A stretch of DNA of 64,000 bases, from contig NZ_VUMS01000001.1 in NCBI RefSeq assembly GCF_009696065.1, positions 124,001 through 188,000 on the forward strand, given 5' to 3'. A program made the translations under genes and the position numbers. This document shows, piece after piece, positions 57,375 to 64,000 of the stretch. The notes beneath the pieces were generated by a model, which did no database searches, was not told the origin of the DNA, and was given only the letters and a program-made list of their open reading frames with translations. This DNA is from Oliverpabstia intestinalis. Lineage in GTDB: Bacteria; Bacillota; Clostridia; Lachnospirales; Lachnospiraceae. Numbering within the stretch: position 1 is the first letter of the stretch; each line of letters opens with the position of its first letter.

Positions 57375-60300
57375 ATGGATGCATTCGTACAACCATTATA
57401 TGAACTGGCCGATTTTGATGCGATCATAAGACAACTGAAGAAACCGGGAATCGTACAGGTTTCCGGATGCCTGGACTCCCAGAAAGCTCATTTTACCAAT
57501 GGGCTTCTCCGGGAGTTTCCTTTTCGACTGATCGTTGCGGAAAATGATCTGAAAGCCAAGGCATTTTATGAGGATTTTCGTCTGTATGACCCGGAAGTAC
57601 TGTATTATCCGGCGAGGGATCTGATCTTTTATCAGGCAGATATCCATGGTAATCTTCTTACCAGACAACGGATCCAGGTGCTTCGCGCACTGCTGGAGCG
57701 GGAAGAAGTGACGATCGTTACTTCGATCGACAGCTGCCTGGACTGTCTGGTGCCGCTTGCCGTGTGGAAGGAAAAAGTAATAAAGATTCGCAATGACAGC
57801 GAGATTGACCTGGATCGGATGAAAAGACATCTGTTGGAACTCGGGTATGAATGGGCGGCGCAGGTAGAGGTTCCGGGACAGTTTTCTATCCGTGGTGGAA
57901 TCATGGATGTATTTTCTCTGACCGAGGATAATCCGTGGCGTATCGAACTGTGGGGAGATGAGGTGGATTCCATCCGCAGTTTTGATGCGGAAAGCCAGCG
58001 CTCGATCGAGAATCTGGAGGAGATTACGATCTATCCGGCGACGGAAGTGGTGCTGGATAAGGAGACGATCCGACAAGGCATCAAAGCCATTGAAAAAGAG
58101 GCGCAAAAGAGTCAGAAGAAGTTCCGGGACGAGATGAAGACAGAGGAAGGGGCGAGAGTCCGCCAGATCGCCGCTGAATTAAAAGACCAGTTAGAAGAGA
58201 TGGAGCATATTGCCGGAGCAGAAAGTTTTGTCCGGTATTTTTATAAGAAAACAGAATCGTTATTGGAATATCTGCCGGAGAACACGCTGGTTGTGATCGA
58301 CGAGCCGAACCGGTTGACAGAACATGCAAAGACAACAGAAGAAGAATTTCGGGAGAGTATGATTCACCGTTTGGAAAAGGGGTATCTTCTGCCCGGACAG
58401 ATGGAAGTGATCGGAAACCATCAGGAAGTAGTGCATCGGTTTCATCAGATGCATACACTGTCATTGTCCACGATGGAGCCACGGGGAACCGGGTGGAACT
58501 TCACTATGGAGATGCAGCTGACTGTAAAATCGGTCAACCCGTACAACAACAGTTTTGAGATGCTGGTAAAAGATCTGTTGCGTTGGAAAAAATCCGGTTA
58601 CCGGATGCTGTTGTTATCTCCTTCACGAACAAGGGCGGCCAGACTGGCAAAAGATCTGCAGGATCAGGAACTGTCAGCTTTTTACAGTGAGGATCCGGAA
58701 GAACTGATCCAGCCGGGACAGATCAAGGTCACCTGGGGACGGGTAAGCCGTGGCTTCGAGTATCCGATGGTCAAATACGTGGTGATCTCGGAGACGGATA
58801 TTTTCGGCAAAGAAAAGAAGAAAAAACGGAAAAAATCCCAGTACAGCGGAAAGAAGATCCAGAGCTTTTCGGAGCTTTCCGTAGGAGACTTTGTGGTTCA
58901 TGAAAACCACGGGCTGGGCGTGTACCGCGGCATCGAGAAGATGGAAGTGGATGGTGTGGTGAAAGACTATATCAAGATCGAGTATGCAGGAAAAAGTAAC
59001 CTGTATATTCTCGCCACCCAGCTGGATGTCCTGCAAAAATATGCCGATTCTGATGCGGCAAAGACACCGAAGTTAAACAAACTCGGCGGACAGGAATGGA
59101 AGAAGACCAAGACGAAGGTCCGCGGAGCTGTAAAGAATATCGCAAAAGATCTGGTGGCACTGTATGCAGCCAGACAGCAGGAAGCCGGTTTCCGCTATGG
59201 ACCGGATACGGTATGGCAGCGGGAATTTGAAGAGATGTTTCCATTTGAAGAGACGGAGGATCAGCTGCAGGCGATCGAGGCGGCAAAGCAGGATATGGAG
59301 AGCCCGAAGATCATGGATCGGCTGATCTGCGGAGATGTGGGCTACGGGAAGACGGAGATTGCGATCCGTGTGGCATTTAAGGCGATCCAGGAGGGAAAAC
59401 AGGTGGTTTATCTGGTTCCGACCACGATCCTTGCACAGCAGCATTACAATACATTTGTACAGCGGATGAAGGATTTTCCGGTGCGCGTGGACCTTCTGTG
59501 CCGGTTCCGTACCGCCAGCCAGCAAAAAAAGACGATCGGGGATCTGAAAAAAGGTCTGGTGGATATTCTGATCGGCACCCATCGGGTGTTGTCCAAAGAT
59601 GTGCAGTTTAAAGATCTGGGACTGCTGATCATCGATGAGGAACAGCGCTTTGGTGTTACCCACAAAGAAAAGATTAAGCAGATGAAACAGAATATCGATG
59701 TCCTGACCCTGACAGCGACGCCGATTCCGCGAACTCTTCACATGAGTCTGATCGGAATCCGGGATATGAGTGTTCTGGAAGAAGCTCCACAGGACCGTAC
59801 ACCGATCCAGACCTATGTGATGGAATATAACGATGAGATGGTACGGGAGGCGATCAGCCGGGAACTGGCACGCGGTGGTCAGGTGTATTATGTATACAAT
59901 CGTGTCAACAACATTGAAGAGATCACCAATCAGATCCGAAAACTGGTTCCGGAGGCGAGCGTGGCATTTGCCCACGGACAGATGAGCGAGCGTGAACTGG
60001 AAAAGATCATGTATGGATTTATTAACGGAGAGATCGATGTTCTGGTCTCCACAACAATCATCGAGACGGGGCTGGATATCTCGAATGCCAATACCATGAT
60101 CATCCATGATGCGGATCAGATGGGACTTTCTCAGTTGTATCAGCTGAGAGGAAGGGTAGGACGATCCAACCGGACCGCATACGCTTTTCTGATGTACCGG
60201 AGAAATAAGATGTTAAAAGAAATCGCAGAAAAACGCCTCCATGCGATCCGCGAATTCACTGAACTGGGAAGCGGGATCAAGATTGCCATGCGTGATCTGG

Positions 60301-60890
60301 AACTGCGTGGTGCGGGCAATCTTCTGGGAGCGGAACAGCACGGTCACATGGAAGCGGTAGGATACGATCTCTACTGTAAGATGCTGAATGAAGCCGTACA
60401 GGAAGCAAAAGGAATCGAAGTACAGGAAGACTTCGAGACGACGATCGACCTGCAGATCAATGCGTACATTCCGGAAAAATATATTCCGAATGAATACCAG
60501 AAGCTGGATATTTACAAACGGATCGCGGCGATCGAGAACCGGGAAGAGTATGAGGATATGATGGAAGAACTGCTGGACCGTTTTGGAGAACCGCCGAAGA
60601 TGGTGCAGAACCTCCTCGCAGTGGCAAGCCTGAAAGCCATGGCTCACCGGATCTATCTGACCGAAGTTAAGCAGCTTGATGACAGCCTGAAACTTACCAT
60701 GTATGAGCGGGCGAAGATTGACACAGCGAAGATACCGGAGATACTGAATCAGTATCCGGAAGAACTGCAGTTTAAAGTCGAAACAAATCCGTATTTTCTG
60801 TATCGTCCGAGGAACCGAAAGGCAAAGGAAGCAGTGACGATGCAGGAGAAGGCGACTGAATTACTGACGGTCATGCAGTGTCTGGTATAA
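57375..60890 (+). CDS. mfd: Transcription-repair coupling factor
   Basis: A 1171-residue ATP-dependent translocase that removes stalled RNA polymerase at DNA lesions and recruits UvrA. It has an N-terminal UvrB-like region (about 1-330), the RNA polymerase-interaction (CarD-like) domain (about 495-560, [20 protein letters not shown]), and the translocase with Walker [10 protein letters not shown] (near 653) and the DEEQ box ([12 protein letters not shown], near 752). Further helicase motifs are TATPIPRTL and QLRGRVGRS, and a C-terminal D7 domain ends the protein. The length is as usual. It probably shares a transcript with pth. Confidence 0.97.
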   Translation: MDAFVQPLYELADFDAIIRQLKKPGIVQVSGCLDSQKAHFTNGLLREFPFRLIVAENDLKAKAFYEDFRLYDPEVLYYPARDLIFYQADIHGNLLTRQRIQVLRALLEREEVTIVTSIDSCLDCLVPLAVWKEKVIKIRNDSEIDLDRMKRHLLELGYEWAAQVEVPGQFSIRGGIMDVFSLTEDNPWRIELWGDEVDSIRSFDAESQRSIENLEEITIYPATEVVLDKETIRQGIKAIEKEAQKSQKKFRDEMKTEEGARVRQIAAELKDQLEEMEHIAGAESFVRYFYKKTESLLEYLPENTLVVIDEPNRLTEHAKTTEEEFRESMIHRLEKGYLLPGQMEVIGNHQEVVHRFHQMHTLSLSTMEPRGTGWNFTMEMQLTVKSVNPYNNSFEMLVKDLLRWKKSGYRMLLLSPSRTRAARLAKDLQDQELSAFYSEDPEELIQPGQIKVTWGRVSRGFEYPMVKYVVISETDIFGKEKKKKRKKSQYSGKKIQSFSELSVGDFVVHENHGLGVYRGIEKMEVDGVVKDYIKIEYAGKSNLYILATQLDVLQKYADSDAAKTPKLNKLGGQEWKKTKTKVRGAVKNIAKDLVALYAARQQEAGFRYGPDTVWQREFEEMFPFEETEDQLQAIEAAKQDMESPKIMDRLICGDVGYGKTEIAIRVAFKAIQEGKQVVYLVPTTILAQQHYNTFVQRMKDFPVRVDLLCRFRTASQQKKTIGDLKKGLVDILIGTHRVLSKDVQFKDLGLLIIDEEQRFGVTHKEKIKQMKQNIDVLTLTATPIPRTLHMSLIGIRDMSVLEEAPQDRTPIQTYVMEYNDEMVREAISRELARGGQVYYVYNRVNNIEEITNQIRKLVPEASVAFAHGQMSERELEKIMYGFINGEIDVLVSTTIIETGLDISNANTMIIHDADQMGLSQLYQLRGRVGRSNRTAYAFLMYRRNKMLKEIAEKRLHAIREFTELGSGIKIAMRDLELRGAGNLLGAEQHGHMEAVGYDLYCKMLNEAVQEAKGIEVQEDFETTIDLQINAYIPEKYIPNEYQKLDIYKRIAAIENREEYEDMMEELLDRFGEPPKMVQNLLAVASLKAMAHRIYLTEVKQLDDSLKLTMYERAKIDTAKIPEILNQYPEELQFKVETNPYFLYRPRNRKAKEAVTMQEKATELLTVMQCLV

Positions 60891-60966
60891 GTGCAGGCAA
60901 ATTCCTGAGAACAGGAAAACAAGAGATGAGCACTTGTGAAAAAAGATTGAAATAAAAGGAAAAAAG

Positions 60967-60995
60967 TTGCCCCATAGGAGGAAATAGTCTATAAT
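60967..60995 (+). promoter_or_regulatory. Promoter of the prsA-like gene
   Basis: TTGCCC (60967-60972) and a perfect TATAAT (60990-60995) with 17-bp spacing. Confidence 0.65.
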
Positions 60996-61015
60996 AAATG
61001 CTATTAGTGAATAAA

Positions 61016-61032
61016 TGTACTCCCGGAGTACA
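61016..61032 (+). promoter_or_regulatory. Perfect palindrome in the 5' leader of the prsA-like gene
   Basis: TGTACTCC-C-GGAGTACA lies about 15-30 bases after the expected transcription start, a position suited to a repressor site; it is also able to fold as an RNA hairpin with a one-base loop, which is too tight to be stable, favouring a DNA role. Confidence 0.5.
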
Positions 61033-61054
61033 TAAAAGGGTAACGGAGGAAAAC

Positions 61055-62254
61055 ATGAGAAAGTTAAATAAAACCGCAGCATGTGGGATTCTGGCAGCTG
61101 CTCTTGCAGCAGGTACACTGTCCGGATGCTCAAAAGCAATTGATGGAACAAAAACCGTAGCAACTGTAGGAGATGAAAAAGTAACATTGGGTCTGGCAAG
61201 CTATATGATAAGAGACCAGCAGGCGCAGACCATGAGTTATTATAATATGCTGATGTCACAGTATGGTGTCAGCGGCTCTGCATCTAATGTGTGGGATCAG
61301 AAAGGAGACGACGGGAAAACTGTCGGGGAAAGCTCCAAAGACGGCGTCATGACGACAATTAATCAGTTGTATGTACTAAAAGCACATGCGGCAGATTATG
61401 ACGTTACGATTACGGATGATGAAGAAAAAGCGATCAAAGAAGCAGCAGCGGAATTTATCAAAGATAACGATGAAAAGATCCTGAAAAAACTGGCAGTATC
61501 TGAAGACGACATCGTTACGTATCTGGAACTGGTAACGATCCGCAGCAAGATGCATGATCCGATGACTGTAGATGTAGATACCGAGGTCAGCGCCAATGAA
61601 AAAGATCAGACAAGAGTCACTATCGTAAAAGTTTCTACAGAAGGAACAGAAAAAGATGATGACGGTAATACCATTGATCTGACCGATGAAGAAAAAGCAC
61701 AGAAAAAAGACCTGGCACAGCAGGTACTTGATAAAGTAAAAGCATCCGATGACGTGGCAAACGCAGATATGGATGCACTGGCAAAAGAGGTAGATGACAG
61801 TTTAAGTGCGACAGCACCGGCATTTACCACAGCGGGAAGTACCGATGATACACTGGATGAGGCGGTACAGGATGCAGCTCTGGAACTGAAAGACGGAGAA
61901 GTTGCTGACAGTGTGATCGAAGGCGACGACGGTTATTATGTGGTACGTCTGGATAAGATGCTGGACGAAGATGCGACAGAAAACAAAGAGAAGACGGTTA
62001 TTTCAGAAAGAAAATCTGATCTGTATGACAGCACACTGGAAGACTGGGTAAAAGAAGAAAAGATTAAAGTCAAAGATAAAGTATGGGATCAGATCACAGT
62101 CACTGACAGTGTATCTTTTGTATACAAGAGTGCCGACAGCAGCGATGATACAGAATCCAGTGACGCACAGGACAGTACAGAAGATACCTCTTCACAGGAT
62201 AACAGTGAAGACACTACAACAGAAGACACAGCAGCAGAGGACAGCGCTGAGTAA
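61055..62254 (+). CDS. PrsA/SurA-like foldase lipoprotein
   Basis: A 399-residue exported lipoprotein: signal peptide, lipobox LSGC, then a SurA_N/PrsA-type helical region (about 30-170; VATVGDEKVTLGLASYMIRD) and a PpiC-like region (about 175-340: DDTLDEAVQDAALELKDGEV, then GDDGYYVVRLDKM). The last 40 residues are almost only Ser, Thr, Asp and Glu. Family members fold secreted proteins outside the membrane. The canonical parvulin active-site motifs are not obvious, so isomerase activity is uncertain. The start at 61055 follows AACGGAGG. Confidence 0.85.
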   Translation: MRKLNKTAACGILAAALAAGTLSGCSKAIDGTKTVATVGDEKVTLGLASYMIRDQQAQTMSYYNMLMSQYGVSGSASNVWDQKGDDGKTVGESSKDGVMTTINQLYVLKAHAADYDVTITDDEEKAIKEAAAEFIKDNDEKILKKLAVSEDDIVTYLELVTIRSKMHDPMTVDVDTEVSANEKDQTRVTIVKVSTEGTEKDDDGNTIDLTDEEKAQKKDLAQQVLDKVKASDDVANADMDALAKEVDDSLSATAPAFTTAGSTDDTLDEAVQDAALELKDGEVADSVIEGDDGYYVVRLDKMLDEDATENKEKTVISERKSDLYDSTLEDWVKEEKIKVKDKVWDQITVTDSVSFVYKSADSSDDTESSDAQDSTEDTSSQDNSEDTTTEDTAAEDSAE

Positions 62255-62263
62255 TATGATGTT

Positions 62264-62290
62264 GGGGTCAAAAAGTATTTTGACCCCTTT
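62264..62290 (+). terminator. Terminator of the prsA-like gene
   Basis: GGGGTCAAAA and TTTTGACCCC pair perfectly with a 4-base loop and a short T run. Confidence 0.8.
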
Positions 62291-62295
62291 GATAC

Positions 62296-62452
62296 CGGAT
62301 TGTTCTGTACTTCGTACTCTCACAATCCTCAAAAACATTCGTAATCCGCTCATTTTTCTTCGAAAAATGGCTGCTTACTCATGTTTTTGTCAGGTTCCAA
62401 GTTTGGAAATCTGACGCAAGCTTGCTTGCAGGAAGATTTCTGAACTTGGAAC
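62296..62452 (-). repeat. Dispersed ~160-bp element, right copy
   Basis: The first ~95 bp are the reverse complement of 67-171 (CGGATTGTTCTGTACTTCG to CATGTTTTTG) with few differences. The palindromic part (62394-62452, outer arms GGTTCCAAG and CTTGGAACC) follows. The asymmetric centre of the palindrome (GACGCAAGCTTGCTTGCAGG) has the same strand orientation as in the left copy although the tail is reversed. Confidence 0.75.
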
Positions 62453-62500
62453 CCTGGTATCATCATAATAGTACAGAGAAAAAAGCGGAGGATACAGAGG

Positions 62501-62893
62501 ATGAGTGTAACACAGTGGACAACAGGAATCCAGCATATCGGAATTCCTACATCAGACATAGAAACAACGATCCGGTTCTATGAAGGTCTGGGATTTCAGA
62601 CCATGCACACGAATCAGGTACCTGCCAACCAGGCAAAAGTTACTTTTTTGCAGCTGGGGAACCTGATGATCGAGACCTACGCCGAAGGTGGCAACGGCAT
62701 TGAAGGCGCAATCAATCACTTCGCTTTAAACTGCACAGATATTCAGGCTGCTTATGCATGGATCTGTGAGCAGGGATATAAAGTGTTGTCGAATGGAATT
62801 GAAGAACTTCCATTTTGGGAAAAGGGTGTGGCTTTCTTTATTATCGAAGGACCGAATAAAGAACGGATCGAGTTCTGTGAACGGAAACAGTAA
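62501..62893 (+). CDS. VOC family (glyoxalase-like) protein
   Basis: A 130-residue vicinal-oxygen-chelate protein with two beta-alpha-beta-beta-beta modules. The first His (GIQHIGIP), Glu in NLMIETYAEG, His in INHFALNC and Glu in KERIEFCER are in the usual metal-ligand positions. The reaction is unknown; such proteins include glyoxalase I, dioxygenases and epimerases. GGAGG lies upstream. It is a separate gene between the repeat and the methyltransferase gene. Confidence 0.88.
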   Translation: MSVTQWTTGIQHIGIPTSDIETTIRFYEGLGFQTMHTNQVPANQAKVTFLQLGNLMIETYAEGGNGIEGAINHFALNCTDIQAAYAWICEQGYKVLSNGIEELPFWEKGVAFFIIEGPNKERIEFCERKQ

Positions 62894-62982
62894 TGGGACG
62901 CTCCCTCTGTAAGTCCGTGGGAAGATAAAAAAGCTGATAATACTGAAATAGTGTTTTGGATATACAGAGGAAGGAGAAAACA

Positions 62983-63858
62983 ATGACAAGACAGCAATTT
63001 GATGAACTGACAGCAAAAGGGGTAGTAATTCTGGACGGAGCCACCGGTTCCAACCTGAGAAAAGCAGGTATGCCGGTAGGCATATCTTCTGAGCAGTGGG
63101 TACTTGAAAATCCTTCAGTTTTACAGGAACTGCAGCGTGCCTATGTGGATGCCGGAAGCCAGATCGTTTATGCTCCTACATTCGCAGCCAATCCTATCAG
63201 CCTGAGAAACTTTAATCTCCAGGATCGGGTAGCCGAACTGAACACAAAGCTGGTAAAGATCTGTAAAGACGGAATCGGCAACCGGGCTCTGGTAGCGGGA
63301 GATATCACCACCACCGGACAGCTGATGGAGCCGAGAGGAACCCTGACTTATAATGAACTGTATGAGGCATATCAGGAACAGATGAAAGCCCTGGTGGATG
63401 CAGGAGTGGATCTGTTTGTTGCAGAGACCATGTTGAGCGTGGATGAGACGGTGGTTGCACTGGATGCAGCACAGGCAGTCTGCGATCTTCCGATGATCTG
63501 TACGCTTTCTCTGGAAGCAGACGGGAGCGCAATGTACGGAGGTAATGCCGTGGAAGCAGTTCTGACTTTACAGGAGATGGGAGCGGCTGCCGTAGGACTG
63601 AACTGTTCCGTAGGTCCGGATCAGCTGGAAGCAGTAGTTGCCAGCATGAAAGAAGTGGCAACTGTTCCGATCATCGCGAAACCAAACGCAGGCATGCCGT
63701 TTATCGATGACAAAGGCGAAGCTCATTACGATATGAATGCAGATGATTTTGCAAGACACACCAAACACCTGGTAGAAGTCGGTGCCGGAATCGTAGGCGG
63801 CTGTTGCGGAACCACCCCGGAATATATTCGGAAACTGGCGAAGGTGTTAGGAAGATAG
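62983..63858 (+). CDS. Homocysteine S-methyltransferase domain protein
   Basis: A 291-residue TIM-barrel protein equal to the N-terminal (BHMT-like) domain of cobalamin methionine synthase. It has LDGATGSNLRKAGMP at the start and the zinc ligands Cys in GLNCSVGP and the Cys-Cys pair in GGCCGTTPEYI. The start at 62983 follows AAGGAG. Family members move methyl groups to homocysteine; a stand-alone domain may act with a separate corrinoid protein, but none is encoded nearby. The next gene encodes an ArsR-like regulator. Confidence 0.9.
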   Translation: MTRQQFDELTAKGVVILDGATGSNLRKAGMPVGISSEQWVLENPSVLQELQRAYVDAGSQIVYAPTFAANPISLRNFNLQDRVAELNTKLVKICKDGIGNRALVAGDITTTGQLMEPRGTLTYNELYEAYQEQMKALVDAGVDLFVAETMLSVDETVVALDAAQAVCDLPMICTLSLEADGSAMYGGNAVEAVLTLQEMGAAAVGLNCSVGPDQLEAVVASMKEVATVPIIAKPNAGMPFIDDKGEAHYDMNADDFARHTKHLVEVGAGIVGGCCGTTPEYIRKLAKVLGR

Positions 63859-63879
63859 AAAAAGAAAAATGAGGGAAAG

Positions 63880-64000
63880 ATGGCGAAAATTAAAGAGTAT
63901 CGTATTGACGAGGTTGATGCGGTGTGCAATCTTGGAAAAGCACTATCTTCTCCGGTACGTTTAGAGATACTTCAACTTTTGTATAGAGACAGCTTGATTA
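63880..64000 (+). CDS. ArsR-like winged-helix regulator (partial)
   Basis: The first 40 codons are present before the window ends. The protein reads MAKIKEYRIDEVDAVCNLGK, then ALSSPVRLEILQLLYRDSLI; the ALSSPVRLEILQLL segment is the standard start of an ArsR/DeoR-type winged helix. GAGGGA precedes the ATG. The rest of the gene and its ligand site lie beyond the window. Confidence 0.7.
   Translation, partial: MAKIKEYRIDEVDAVCNLGKALSSPVRLEILQLLYRDSLI

Overview
The window looks like chromosome of a gut Clostridia, most likely a Blautia-like member of the Lachnospiraceae. This rests on the intermediate GC content, strong AGGAGG-type ribosome sites, T-box and TPP leader RNAs, many tandem ABC importers with lipoprotein binding subunits, YesM/YesN-type regulation and several families of short dispersed intergenic repeats. 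The genus is an inference. I see no rRNA, tRNA, CRISPR array, phage module or intact transposase.

Layout. 0.2-7.2 kb: PHP phosphoesterase; T-box-controlled methionyl-tRNA synthetase with TatD nuclease; a MATE exporter; an AI-2E-family membrane protein behind a promoter, a 7-codon leader ORF and a terminator. 7.3-17.7 kb: an accessory sugar/amine region with much decay: a receiver-domain relic, internally deleted frlD-like and frlB-like genes, a frameshifted LacI regulator beside an intact GH2 beta-galactosidase, a MATE exporter, a frameshifted M42 peptidase, an EamA transporter and a second LacI regulator. 17.8-21.1 kb: TPP-riboswitch thiazole operon thiS-thiF-thiG-thiH. 21.1-25.0 kb: remnant of a DUF3990/DUF3791 pair, a truncated sugar O-acetyltransferase, a MATE exporter and a SulP anion transporter.

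25.0-38.4 kb: a 162-bp MITE, a polyacidic EF-hand-loop protein, then a glycan-uptake locus: GH28-like beta-helix protein, CE1-like esterase, divergent YesN/YesM two-component system, binding protein, two permeases, a DUF2961/GH172 enzyme and a second, paralogous binding protein. All enzymes lack signal peptides, so the logic is import of an oligosaccharide followed by cytoplasmic breakdown. The substrate is unknown; a fructan- or D-arabinofuranose-containing glycan is suggested by GH172.

38.4-64 kb: zinc-ribbon membrane protein, TetR regulator with glycogen branching enzyme, an ABC importer ending in a glycerophosphodiesterase-like gene, an oligopeptide (Dpp/Opp) importer followed by an L-cysteine desulfidase-family enzyme, a second copy of the MITE, a pair of COG0523 metal-handling GTPases (one with a His/Cys repeat block, one fused to a YcgQ-like C-terminal domain), pth-mfd, a PrsA-like lipoprotein, a VOC protein, a MetH-like homocysteine methyltransferase domain and the start of an ArsR-like regulator.

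Six repeat types or families recur between genes and explain much of the noncoding DNA: a 162-bp MITE, a 142-bp element with GTAACTGTTCA ends plus its short relics, a ~160-bp element at both ends of the window, a GC-rich GAGCAAGGAGCCAAAG repeat, a 21-bp terminator-linked word, and an AAATTTACTAAA operator-like word.
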